The notes beneath the pieces were generated by a model that ran no database searches, was not told the DNA's origin, and saw only the letters and a list, made by a program, of their open reading frames with translations. From positions 23,930 through 87,929 of the forward strand of contig NZ_CAKMMG010000014.1 in the NCBI RefSeq assembly GCF_927798115.1: a stretch of DNA of 64,000 nt. The letters run 5' to 3'. Made by a program: the position numbers and the translations under genes. The DNA is from Paenibacillus auburnensis. GTDB lineage: Bacteria > Bacillota > Bacilli > Paenibacillales > Paenibacillaceae. Below are positions 44,982 to 53,377 of this stretch, piece by piece (positions within the stretch are counted from its first letter, which is position 1; every line of letters starts with the position of its first letter).

Positions 44982-45045
44982 CCTTCACGGAGTCCCCGTT
45001 CCAAATATTTATTATGCAGTTAAACTTATCTAGGGGGAAAATAGA

Positions 45046-46362
45046 ATGATGAAGAAACGTTCTGCAGTGATGATGTCCAGCGTTATGCTGATGTCTGTCG
45101 TACTCGCGGCGTGTGGCGGTAATAACAATACCGCTTCAAATAACACACAAAATGGAAGCGCTGGCAACGCTGGCAAAGCTGCTTCCGGAGAAGTGAAAAC
45201 GGTTAAGATCTTCCAGTTCAAAACCGAAATCGTTGAAGGCCTCAATGAGCTGAAAGTAGAGTTTGAAAAAGAATATCCAAACATCAAGCTGGACATCCAG
45301 ACTGTCGGCGGCGGCGCAGACTATGCAGCAGCCCTGAAAACGAAATTCGCTTCCGGCGATGCTCCTGATATTTTCAGTAACGGCGGTTATGCCGAAATGG
45401 CACTTTGGGCAGACAAGCTGGAGGACCTGTCCGATCAGCCATGGGTTAAGGATCTGATTCCTTTGGCCGCTGAACCAATGACCAAAGACGGCAAAACCTA
45501 CGGTATGCCGATGAACCTTGAAGGTATCGGTTTTGTATACAACAAAGACCTGTTCGCAAAAGCAGGTATCACGGAAACTCCAAAAACAATCACCGAGCTT
45601 GAAGAGGCTGCTAAAAAATTGCAGGCGATCGATGTTATTCCTTTCGGCAATGCATATCAGGAATGGTGGCTGCTGGGTATCCAGGGCATCAGCGTAGCTT
45701 TTGCACAACAAGATAATGTGGATGAATTCATCAACGGCCTGAATGCAGGAACTTCCAGTATCGTGGGCAACGAGAAATTTAAGGATTGGAGCAACCTGCT
45801 CAACCTGACTGTAAAATATGGACAGAAAAATCCTTTGACTACAGATGCTAATACCCACCTGGCTATGTTCGCTAATGGCGAAACAGCTATGATGCAGGAA
45901 GGCAACTGGGCACAGACTCTTGTTGACGGCATCACTCCAGATATGAACATCGGTATGTTCCCTATGCCAATCAACGACGATGCTGCGATGAATGATAAGC
46001 TGTCTGTAGGCGTTCCGGCTAACCTGGTCGTTAACAAAGATTCCGGTTCGAAGGAAGAAGCTAAGACTTTCCTGAACTGGCTCGTAACTTCTGACATGGG
46101 TAAAGAGTATATCGTGAAAAAATGGAAATTCATCCCTGCTCTGTCCACCATTCCAGCAACACCTGAAGATATCGGTCTTCTTGGTGCTGATGTATGGAAC
46201 TATGTTAAAGAAGGTAAAGTATACGGATTGCAGGCTTCGAAATTCCCTGATGGTGTAACTCAAGAATTCGCCAGCTCGATCCAGCAGCTGATTGCTGGTA
46301 AAGTCGACGAAGCCGGCTGGGAAAAATCGATGCAAGCGGCTTGGGACAAGCTGAAGAAATAA
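45046..46362 (+). CDS. Extracellular sugar-binding lipoprotein
   Basis: Binding protein of 438 residues for the second CUT1 importer. The lipoprotein signal ends at VLAAC, followed by GGNNNTASNN linker. The fold is that of family 1 solute-binding proteins: VKTVKIFQFKTEIVEGLNEL, DAPDIFSNGGYAEMALWADK, and the loop GNWAQTLVDGITPDM. Here the gene comes last in the operon, unlike the usual first position. AGGGGG lies 9 bases before ATG 45046; a second ATG follows directly. Downstream are a palindromic repeat, a terminator and a GH42 beta-galactosidase gene, so galactosides are the inferred ligands. Confidence 0.92.
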   Translation: MMKKRSAVMMSSVMLMSVVLAACGGNNNTASNNTQNGSAGNAGKAASGEVKTVKIFQFKTEIVEGLNELKVEFEKEYPNIKLDIQTVGGGADYAAALKTKFASGDAPDIFSNGGYAEMALWADKLEDLSDQPWVKDLIPLAAEPMTKDGKTYGMPMNLEGIGFVYNKDLFAKAGITETPKTITELEEAAKKLQAIDVIPFGNAYQEWWLLGIQGISVAFAQQDNVDEFINGLNAGTSSIVGNEKFKDWSNLLNLTVKYGQKNPLTTDANTHLAMFANGETAMMQEGNWAQTLVDGITPDMNIGMFPMPINDDAAMNDKLSVGVPANLVVNKDSGSKEEAKTFLNWLVTSDMGKEYIVKKWKFIPALSTIPATPEDIGLLGADVWNYVKEGKVYGLQASKFPDGVTQEFASSIQQLIAGKVDEAGWEKSMQAAWDKLKK

Positions 46363-46376
46363 AGAATATAATATTT

Positions 46377-46530
46377 GAACTTGATTATAAACATTAAGGG
46401 AAAAGTGGCGGAGGGGAATTTTGGAACTGAAGGAGCGGTAGCGTCCGCCTTTGTCTGCTGATTTCCACCGCGAACAGCGGTACAAAATCAAGAAATCTGC
46501 AGACAACAGCGGCCGTAAGTCCAAACATTC
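46377..46530 (+). repeat. Palindromic interspersed element, copy 2
   Basis: Same element as at 503-640 (which is on the other strand). The stem arms TTGTCTGCTGATTTC (46451-46465) and GAAATCTGCAGACAA (46492-46506) pair in 14 of 15 positions and differ from copy 1 on both sides. The apical hairpin ACCGC/GCGGT and outer TTTGGAACT/AGTCCAAA ends are kept. It lies in the 363-bp gap after the binding-protein gene. Confidence 0.75.
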
Positions 46531-46637
46531 TCTGCAGACATGACCAATCCCAAAATAGAAATAACAAGTTTTATCTATATATCTTTATAAACAAAGAGTC
46601 CTTTGAAGGACCGGTAAGTGGATAAAGTGGATTTGCC

Positions 46638-46688
46638 AGGGCGCTCCCCGCCTAACTCATTATTGATGTGAGGCGGGGGCGCCTTTTT
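46638..46688 (+). terminator. Terminator or attenuator before GH42 gene
   Basis: GGCGCTCCCCGCCT pairs with AGGCGGGGGCGCC across a 17-base loop and is followed by TTTTT. It ends only 23 bases before the ribosome binding site of the beta-galactosidase gene. A smaller hairpin GTCCTT-TG-AAGGAC lies upstream at 46598-46611. Confidence 0.85.
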
Positions 46689-46725
46689 GGTAAGATGGAG
46701 AGCATACGGGAAAGGAGAAGGGGAG

Positions 46726-48729
46726 ATGGAGATGCTCAGCTACAGCAATGTTCAAATCGGTGTCGATTATTACCCGGAGCATTGGGAAGAGTCTATGTGG
46801 GAAGCGGATATGCAATTAATGAAGGACACCGGAGTGAAGGTAGTCCGGGTAGCCGAGTTCGCCTGGAGCCGGCTGGAGCCTGCGGAAGGAAGCTTCGATT
46901 TTGCCTGGCTGGACCGGGCGGTTGATGCCCTGCACCGCTATGGGCTGCAGGTGGTAATTGGAACACCTACCGCAACACCTCCGCGCTGGCTGACGGCAGG
47001 ATATCCCGATGTGCTGCCGGTCTTTGCAGACGGACAGACCTTTCATCCCGGCGTGCGCGGGCACCGCTGCTACAATAGCGGGTCGCTGCGGAAATACGGC
47101 ACGCGGATTATCAGCAAGCTGGCCCGTCATTACAGCAGTCATCCCGCGGTGATCGGCTGGCAGACTGACAATGAATTCGGTATGATTGACTGCCACTGCG
47201 ACAGATGTAATGAGGCTTTCCGCGGCTGGGTGCAAGACAAGTACAAGACGCTCGAACACGTGAATGCAGAATGGGGAACGGTAGTATGGAGCGGGGAGTA
47301 CAGCGACTGGCAGGAGCTGACGGTCCCTTATGGCGGATCGCCGTTTCAGAATCCTTCGCTGCTGCTGGACTTCCAGCGGTTTCAGTGGGATTCGGTGGTG
47401 AAGTTCCAGCAGACGCAGATTGATGTGCTACGTGCGGAGTGTCCGGATCATTTCATTACCCATAACTTCCACAGCTACCCCCAGCGGCTGGATATGTATG
47501 CGGTCGGCACGAACCTGGATGTGGCTTCATTTGACTATTATCCGAATACCTCTCCGGACAAGCAGGCGACGACGCCCTACAGCGGAGCCTTGTCGCTGGA
47601 TGTGACAAGGGGAATCAAGCGGAAGAATTTCTGGATCATGGAACAGCTGAGCGGTCCGCCCGGCTGCTGGATGCCGATGTGGCGCACACCGTATCCCGGC
47701 TTTATCCGGGCTTATGCCTGGCAGGCCATCGCCCGTGGAGCGGATACCGTGGTCCACTTCCGCTGGAGAAGTGCGGTTGCGGGTGCCGAGCAGTACTGGC
47801 ATGGCCTAATTGACCACAGCAATGTGCCGGGACGGAGGTTTGCAGAGTTCGGCCGGCTATGTTATGAAGTAAACGCTTTAGCCGATAAGCTTAAGGGAAC
47901 GGAGCTTAAGCATGAGGTGGCCATTCTTCACTCCCATGAACAGAAGGCGGCGCTGGACATACAGCCGCAGGCTGAGGGAATGGATTACTACGAGAATATC
48001 AAGCTGTATCACCGTGTACTGACAAAGCTGGGTATCGGCTGTGATGTGATCCAGGCAGGCGAGCCGTTGGAGAGATATAAGCTGGTCATTGCACCAAGCC
48101 TTTATCTGTTAAGCGAGGAGCTGGCTGCGCAGCTTGAAGCTTTTGCCATTAAGGGCGGCACCCTGATTCTGACAAACCGCAGCGGTGTGAAGAATATCAA
48201 TAATATTTGTGTGATGCAGCCGCTGCCTGGCTTGCTGAGCCGAGCAGCCGGAGTATGGGTTAAGGAATATGATCCGGTTGGCGGGGATGTGCATACGATC
48301 ACGGATCAGAAAGGACTCTCCTTTGAATGCAGCCAGTGGTGCGACCTGCTCGCTCCGGTTACCGCAGAGCCTATCGCATGGTATAACGATGATTTCTATG
48401 CGGGAACTGCGGCGATCACTGTCAATAGCTTCGGCAAAGGCCAGGTCTATTACTTCGGCACCCATGCCGGAGAAAATTATTGGTCCGTGCTGCTGGCGGG
48501 ACTCGCAGACAAGCTAAGTCTGCAGCACTTCGCCGGCTTGCCGGAAGGCGTACAGGCTACGGTCCGCAGCGGAGAGAACGGCAGCTTCCTGTTCCTGCTG
48601 AATCTCGGCCGGACAGAGCAGACGGTGAAGCTGGACAAGGAGTACCGCTGTCAGCTGACCGGAGCCGTACGTTCAGGGCCGGTTGTGCTCGCTCCGTACG
48701 GCGTAGAGATTCTCGGGACAGAAGGCTGA
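46726..48729 (+). CDS. GH42 beta-galactosidase, zinc-cluster type
   Basis: Beta-galactosidase of 667 residues. The TIM barrel begins IGVDYYPEHWEESMW; the acid/base Glu is at about 150 in WQTDNEFG and the nucleophile Glu at about 306 in FWIMEQLSG. A Cys near 116 (HRCYNSG) and the cluster CHCDRC just after the acid/base match the structural zinc site of classic GH42 enzymes. Trimerisation and C-terminal beta domains follow. ATG 46726 is chosen because AAAGGAG lies 8 bases upstream; ATG 46732 is also possible, and a TTG at 46687 is not. No signal peptide. It is downstream of the second importer but beyond a strong terminator. Confidence 0.93.
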   Translation: MEMLSYSNVQIGVDYYPEHWEESMWEADMQLMKDTGVKVVRVAEFAWSRLEPAEGSFDFAWLDRAVDALHRYGLQVVIGTPTATPPRWLTAGYPDVLPVFADGQTFHPGVRGHRCYNSGSLRKYGTRIISKLARHYSSHPAVIGWQTDNEFGMIDCHCDRCNEAFRGWVQDKYKTLEHVNAEWGTVVWSGEYSDWQELTVPYGGSPFQNPSLLLDFQRFQWDSVVKFQQTQIDVLRAECPDHFITHNFHSYPQRLDMYAVGTNLDVASFDYYPNTSPDKQATTPYSGALSLDVTRGIKRKNFWIMEQLSGPPGCWMPMWRTPYPGFIRAYAWQAIARGADTVVHFRWRSAVAGAEQYWHGLIDHSNVPGRRFAEFGRLCYEVNALADKLKGTELKHEVAILHSHEQKAALDIQPQAEGMDYYENIKLYHRVLTKLGIGCDVIQAGEPLERYKLVIAPSLYLLSEELAAQLEAFAIKGGTLILTNRSGVKNINNICVMQPLPGLLSRAAGVWVKEYDPVGGDVHTITDQKGLSFECSQWCDLLAPVTAEPIAWYNDDFYAGTAAITVNSFGKGQVYYFGTHAGENYWSVLLAGLADKLSLQHFAGLPEGVQATVRSGENGSFLFLLNLGRTEQTVKLDKEYRCQLTGAVRSGPVVLAPYGVEILGTEG

Positions 48730-48748
48730 AGCATTTGGGAAACTGGGA

Positions 48749-48979
48749 TCATGCGGACGGATGGCGTCTTGTATCCGTCATACGGGAGATGAAGGGAATC
48801 AGCTTGGCTTTCGGCTTGGTATTCAGCCTTGAAGCCTGTATCTGCGGTGTGGTCTGAACATCGTCCTTCCGCATGAGATCCAGTAGATCATACACACTTT
48901 TGATTTCGCTGACATCGATTTCCTTAAGGCTGCCTTCCGGCTCTCCGGGAATTCTAAAGCTCCAACGTTTGTTTTCCAT
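48749..48979 (-). CDS. Hypothetical small protein with repeat-array leader
   Basis: A 76-residue protein starting MENKRWSFRIPGEPEGSLKE, with a central acidic/hydrophobic segment (SEIKSVYDLLDLMRKDD) and a basic C-terminus. No family recognised. The start is ATG 48979: AGGAG lies 8 bases upstream, while the GTG at 48988 overlaps that site. Its leader is made of three 63-bp repeat units (48985-49190), the last of which ends at the ribosome binding site, just as the single unit does before the beta-mannosidase gene. It is convergent with the GH42 gene, with 19 bp between the stops. Confidence 0.6.
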   Translation of the reverse strand: MENKRWSFRIPGEPEGSLKEIDVSEIKSVYDLLDLMRKDDVQTTPQIQASRLNTKPKAKLIPFISRMTDTRRHPSA

Positions 48980-48984
48980 TTTAC

Positions 48985-49190
48985 TCACTCCTAAAGTTTT
49001 GATAGCATAGACTTCCTTGTAGTACTTCGCAAAACTCGCTTCGGAAGCATGAGCTAAAGTTTTGATAGCATAGACTTCCTTGTAGCACTTCGCAAAACTT
49101 GCTTCGGAAGCATGAGCTTAAGTTTTGATTGCATAGACTTCTTTGTTGTACTTCGCAAAACTCGCTTCGGAAGCATATTCTTAAAATTAA
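48985..49190 (-). repeat. 63-bp tandem leader repeat, three units
   Basis: AAAGTTTTG-type unit marks fall at 48993, 49056 and 49119, exactly 63 bp apart. Each unit on the minus strand has ATGCTTCCGAAGC, then GAGTTTTGCGAAGT, then GTCTATGC and ATCAAAACTT. Each AGTTTTG can pair with the CAAAACT after it or the one before it. The last unit joins TTTAGGAG, the ribosome binding site of the small gene. Homologous to 5955-6038. Confidence 0.8.
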
Positions 49191-49295
49191 TTTGTTTTAT
49201 ATTTTCATCATATTCCATGGACCAGTTCCTGTATAATGAAGGGAAATGATGGAGGGCATCACTGCGGCTGATGGCTGATCCGGGGGGAGAGACGG

Positions 49296-50219
49296 ATGAT
49301 GGATATTGGACTTCTTAAAGTGTTTAGGGCGGTTGCCGAGGAAGGGAGCATATCCAAAGCGGCCCAAAGCCTGAACTATGTGCAGTCGAATGTGACGGCG
49401 AGAATTCAGCAGCTGGAGCAGGAGCTGCGGACTCCGCTTTTTTACCGGCATAGCCGGGGCATCACCTTGACTTCAGCCGGACAGACGCTCATGGAATATA
49501 CGGTTAGGATATTTAATCTGCTGGAAGAAGCGCAGCAGGCGGTTCTTGATTCACCGGTTCCAAAGGGCACAATTACGGTTGGCTCCGATACGACCGCTGC
49601 CGTACGGCTGCCTGCGATCCTGTCAGCTTACCGCGGCTGTTACCCGGATGTTGAGGTTCAACTGCAGATCGGACGGGCAGCTGATCTGATTGATTCTGTC
49701 CTGCAGCATGTGGTACAAGGGGCGTTGATGGACGGGCCGGTCGAGCATCCGGAGATCGTCCAGGAGCTGGTCATCCATGAGCAGCTGGGGCTGGTCATTC
49801 CGGATACAATCGGTTATCGGGGTCTCTCTTCGATTAATGATAAGACGCTGCTGATACTAAATGCGGAATGCATCTACCGGGCGAGGCTTGAGGAGTGGCT
49901 TAGGGAAGAAGGCTTCCGGCTCGGGAAGGTGATGGAGTTCGGGACGATGGAAGGATTGCTTGGCTGCGTTAGGGCCGGCATAGGATTTGCAGTGCTGCCG
50001 GTATCTTATTTCAGGCGGATGAATATTACAGAAGGCATCTCCTGTTATCCGTTTCCGGAGCGGTACGCCGAGGTGCCGACTGTATTCATCCGGCGTCGTG
50101 ATTTGTATATGACGAGTGCTTTCCGGGAGTTCATGGAGGAGCTGAAGGTGCATCTGCCGGAAGCGGTATGCAGGACAGACATTCTGGCGGCTGAAAGCAG
50201 TGGAACGGCTACGAATTAG
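49296..50219 (+). CDS. LysR family transcriptional regulator
   Basis: Regulator of 307 residues. The N-terminal winged helix-turn-helix reads LLKVFRAVAEEGSISKAAQS and LNYVQSNVTARIQQLEQELR, followed by TPLFYRHSRGITLTSAGQTL. The substrate-binding domain starts near 90 (GTITVGSDTTAAVRLPAIL) and includes GCVRAGIGFAVLPVSYF. ATG 49296 follows GGGGGGAGAGACGG. LysR proteins usually control a divergent gene, but the divergent neighbour here is only the small hypothetical gene at 48749-48979, so the target is unclear. It ends at a shared bidirectional terminator. Confidence 0.92.
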   Translation: MMDIGLLKVFRAVAEEGSISKAAQSLNYVQSNVTARIQQLEQELRTPLFYRHSRGITLTSAGQTLMEYTVRIFNLLEEAQQAVLDSPVPKGTITVGSDTTAAVRLPAILSAYRGCYPDVEVQLQIGRAADLIDSVLQHVVQGALMDGPVEHPEIVQELVIHEQLGLVIPDTIGYRGLSSINDKTLLILNAECIYRARLEEWLREEGFRLGKVMEFGTMEGLLGCVRAGIGFAVLPVSYFRRMNITEGISCYPFPERYAEVPTVFIRRRDLYMTSAFREFMEELKVHLPEAVCRTDILAAESSGTATN

Positions 50220-50258
50220 AGGCGGGGCAGGCATGGGGCTCAAACCGTCCACCTCAAC

Positions 50259-50304
50259 GAAAACAGCGGCACCCGGGGGTTACCCCTGGGTGCCGCTGTT
50301 TTGC
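50259..50304. terminator. Bidirectional terminator
   Basis: AAAACAGCGGCACCC pairs with GGGTGCCGCTGTTTT, near-perfect, between convergent LysR and AraC genes. Confidence 0.85.
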
Positions 50305-50325
50305 AAACGCCGCATCGCACACCAA

Positions 50326-51165
50326 TCAGTGCAGCCTCCGGAACTGATCCGGGGTCGTTCCCGACTGCTTGCGGAAGGTGGCCACGAAGTGGCTGACATC
50401 GCGGAAGCCGACGAGCTGGGAGATCGCTTTTACTGTCAGGTGCGGCTGGCTTACGAGCAGCTCCTTGCTCTTGCGGATGCGTAAGCGGACGAAGTAGGCG
50501 TAGGGAGACAGCCCGAAGGTCTGCAGGAACAGGCTGTTGAGATATCGGCCTGACACCTCCAGCTGGGAAGCAAGATCATATAGCCCGATGCCGGGATCAC
50601 CGTAGTGGCTGTCCATCCATTTCAGGAGCGGCTGCAGCTTGTCCACGTTTCGCGAAATTGCAGTGTTGTTATGCAGCTGTCCGTATTTACTGAGAGTAAG
50701 CAGGAAACGATAAGCATCGGTGGACACGCCCAGGCTGAACATGTCTGCGGCGGCATCATGCCGGTCAAGCATTTCCTGCAGCATACGGGTCAGCGGAGCT
50801 TCACTTTCCCAGCGGTAGAAGGCATTGGCCTGCATGCCTAAAGTCTCAAGGATGTGCTGGGATGAGCCCCCACCAAACGTAAGATAATACGTGCACCAAG
50901 GCTGGGAGGAAAGAGATTCGTAGCGGTGCGGGGTACCCGGCAGGAGCAGCACGCCGCTGCCAGCGGCAAGCGTGAGTTTTTTATTCTCGAAATGAATAAT
51001 CCCTTCACCCGCGGCGGTCTGCAGCCAGTGATAGACATGATAGCCGTCCGGACGCGATACCTTTTCCTGATCAGGATTATAGCCCATGCTATCGAGCGTA
51101 ATGGGCAGATGCTCCCTATTTTCCTGGGCGAACACAATTCTGCGGGGGGCTGGCGTTAGCAACAA
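50326..51165 (-). CDS. AraC family transcriptional regulator
   Basis: Regulator of 279 residues. The N-terminal sugar-sensing beta domain includes YHVYHWLQTAAGEGIIHFEN and LLLPGTPHRYESL. The C-terminal helix-turn-helix pair reads LYDLASQLEVSGRYLNSLF and AISQLVGFRDVSHFVATFR, ending SGTTPDQFRRLH. The start is probably TTG 51165, with AGAGGTGA upstream; no ATG fits. It is divergent from the second GH42 beta-galactosidase gene (117 bp between starts) and probably activates it. The palindrome AGTTTAA-AGG-TTAAACT lies in this gap. Confidence 0.9.
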   Translation of the reverse strand: MLLTPAPRRIVFAQENREHLPITLDSMGYNPDQEKVSRPDGYHVYHWLQTAAGEGIIHFENKKLTLAAGSGVLLLPGTPHRYESLSSQPWCTYYLTFGGGSSQHILETLGMQANAFYRWESEAPLTRMLQEMLDRHDAAADMFSLGVSTDAYRFLLTLSKYGQLHNNTAISRNVDKLQPLLKWMDSHYGDPGIGLYDLASQLEVSGRYLNSLFLQTFGLSPYAYFVRLRIRKSKELLVSQPHLTVKAISQLVGFRDVSHFVATFRKQSGTTPDQFRRLH

Positions 51166-51230
51166 GAATCACCTCTTAGTCGTACCATATTATTATATAT
51201 TCTGGTGAAAATTTTATATTTATCGCACTA

Positions 51231-51247
51231 AGTTTAAAGGTTAAACT
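51231..51247. promoter_or_regulatory. Palindrome upstream of second GH42 gene
   Basis: AGTTTAA (51231-51237), AGG, TTAAACT (51241-51247): perfect 7-bp arms. It overlaps a possible -35 element (TTAAAC, 17 bp, TATAAA). A candidate operator in the gap between the AraC and GH42 genes. Confidence 0.5.
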
Positions 51248-51282
51248 AAGAATATACTTATACTATAAAGGAAGTGCGATGT

Positions 51283-53313
51283 GTGATCAACGATAAATTG
51301 CCGAAGATTTGGTATGGTGGAGACTACAACCCTGAGCAATGGGACGCCCCGGTTTGGGCAGAGGATGAACGGATGTTCAAGCTGGCGGGAATCGACGTCG
51401 CGACCATTAATGTATTTTCATGGGCCCTTATTCAGCCGTCTGAGGACGAATATGATTTCTCCGGACTGGATGAATTGATGGACCGCCTATATAAGAATGG
51501 AACCTATGTATGTCTGGCCACAGGTACCGGAGCGCATCCGGCATGGATGGCACACCGCTATCCTGAAGTGACCCGTGTGGATGTGCAGGGCAGAAAGCGC
51601 AAATTCGGCGGACGGCATAACTCTAATCCGAACAGTCAGGTGTACCGCAAATATGCAGCCAAACTGGCCGGCAAGCTGGCTGAGCGCTATAAGGATCATC
51701 CGGCTCTGGTGGCCTGGCATATTTCCAATGAATATGGCGGCTACGATTACTCCGAGCAGTCTGCGGCGGCTTTCCGCGTCTGGCTGAAGGAGCGTTACGG
51801 TTCACTGGATGCCCTGAACAAAGCCTGGAATACCCGCTTCTGGGGCCATACCTTCTATGACTGGGAAGAAATCGTTGTTCCAAATGAGCTGAGTGAAGAG
51901 TGGAACGGTAACCGCACGAACTTCCAGGGGATTTCCCTCGACTACCGCCGGTTCATGTCTTACAGCCTGCTGGAGTGTTACAAAATTGAGAAAGAGGCGA
52001 TTAGGGAGCACAGTAAGGGAATTCCGGTGACGACCAACCTGATGGGTTTCTACCCTGAGCTGGATTATTTCGAGTGGGCTAAGCATATGGATATCATCTC
52101 TTGGGATAATTATCCGGCCCTGGACACTCCGGTCAGCCATACGGCGATGACGCATGATCTGATGCGCGGTCTGAAGAATGGACAGCCGTTCATGCTGATG
52201 GAGCAGACCCCGAGCCAGCAGAACTGGATGCCGTACAACTCACTGAAACGGCCCGGTGTGATGCGTCTGTGGAGCTACCAGGCGGTAGCGCGCGGTGCGG
52301 ACACTGTGCTGTTCTTCCAGCTGCGCCGCTCCATCGGTGCCTGCGAGAAGTATCACGGTGCGGTCATTGAGCATGTGGGCCACGAGCATACCCGGGTCTT
52401 CCGCGAATGCGCAGAGCTGGGCCGGGAGCTGGAACTGCTTGGCGACAAGCTGCTGGATGCACGCAGTGCAGCGCAGATCGGTATCATCTATGACTGGGAA
52501 AACCGCTGGGCGCTTGATCTGTCGAGCGGGCCTACTATAGCCCTTGATTATGTAAAAGAAGTGCATAAATATTATAATGCTCTCTATCAGCAGAATATCG
52601 AAGCCGACATGATCGGTGTCGAAGAGAACCTGTCCAAGTACAAAATTGTGATCGCACCGGTGCTTTACATGATTAAGCCAGGCTTTGCCGAGAAAGTGGA
52701 GGCCTTTGTTAAGGCAGGCGGGACATTCGTAACCACCTTCTTCAGCGGGATCGTCAATGAGAATGATCTGGTTACGGTTGGAGGATATCCGGGTGAGCTG
52801 CGCAAGGTGCTGGGCATCTGGGCCGAGGAGATTGATGCGCTGCTGCCGGACATGAGCAATGAAATCGTAATGAACGGGGAGTGGGGGGCATTAAGCGGTA
52901 CCTACAAATGCGACCTGCTCTGCGATCTGATCCATTCCGAAGGGGCAGAAGTGCTGGCACATTATGGTGCTGATTTCTATAAGGGCATGCCGGTATTGAC
53001 GGCGAACAGCTTCGGTGAAGGCAAAGCCTACTATGTAGCATCGAGCCCTGAAGCCGGCTTCCTGCAAAGCTTCCTGGGGAATCTGTGCGAAGAGAACGGC
53101 ATCAAGCCGCTCGTACACGCACCGGAAGGGATCGAATCGGTACAGCGTGTGAAAGACGGCGTATCCTACCTATTCCTGCTGAACCATCAGGAAGGCGATA
53201 TGAGCGCAGACATTGGTGCAGAAGAGCGGACCGACCTGCTGACCGGCAAGAGCTTCAGCGGCACCGCTGTTGTTCCGGGCCGCGGCGTACTGATCTTGTC
53301 CGATAAGAAATAG
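51283..53313 (+). CDS. GH42 beta-galactosidase, non-zinc type
   Basis: Beta-galactosidase of 676 residues. The barrel starts LPKIWYGGDYNPEQWDAPVW; acid/base Glu about 150 in WHISNEYGG and nucleophile Glu about 307 in MLMEQTPSQQNW. The Cys cluster that binds zinc in the paralogue at 46726-48729 is missing: the matching segments read RHNSNPNSQ and NEYGGYDYS. I chose GTG 51283 because AAAGGA lies about 9 bases upstream; GTG 51274 is too close to it. No signal peptide. It is regulated, by position, by the divergent AraC gene. GH42 enzymes of this form often act on galactan or other galacto-oligosaccharides rather than lactose; the exact substrate is not known. Confidence 0.93.
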   Translation: MINDKLPKIWYGGDYNPEQWDAPVWAEDERMFKLAGIDVATINVFSWALIQPSEDEYDFSGLDELMDRLYKNGTYVCLATGTGAHPAWMAHRYPEVTRVDVQGRKRKFGGRHNSNPNSQVYRKYAAKLAGKLAERYKDHPALVAWHISNEYGGYDYSEQSAAAFRVWLKERYGSLDALNKAWNTRFWGHTFYDWEEIVVPNELSEEWNGNRTNFQGISLDYRRFMSYSLLECYKIEKEAIREHSKGIPVTTNLMGFYPELDYFEWAKHMDIISWDNYPALDTPVSHTAMTHDLMRGLKNGQPFMLMEQTPSQQNWMPYNSLKRPGVMRLWSYQAVARGADTVLFFQLRRSIGACEKYHGAVIEHVGHEHTRVFRECAELGRELELLGDKLLDARSAAQIGIIYDWENRWALDLSSGPTIALDYVKEVHKYYNALYQQNIEADMIGVEENLSKYKIVIAPVLYMIKPGFAEKVEAFVKAGGTFVTTFFSGIVNENDLVTVGGYPGELRKVLGIWAEEIDALLPDMSNEIVMNGEWGALSGTYKCDLLCDLIHSEGAEVLAHYGADFYKGMPVLTANSFGEGKAYYVASSPEAGFLQSFLGNLCEENGIKPLVHAPEGIESVQRVKDGVSYLFLLNHQEGDMSADIGAEERTDLLTGKSFSGTAVVPGRGVLILSDKK

Positions 53314-53330
53314 GACGCAAATAGCCAAAT

Positions 53331-53371
53331 AACCGGCAACTTTCCTGAAAGGGAGGGTTGCCGGTTTATTT
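53331..53371 (+). terminator. Terminator after second GH42 gene
   Basis: AACCGGCAAC / GTTGCCGGTT stem extended by TTCCT/AGGGA, followed by TATTTG. It may also stop the converging germination operon. Confidence 0.75.
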
Positions 53372-53377
53372 GTGCAG

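Noticed and set aside
45136..46524. Open frame of 462 codons opposite the second sugar-binding lipoprotein
   Set aside because: Shadow of the real gene; it also runs into the palindromic repeat and has no ribosome binding site.
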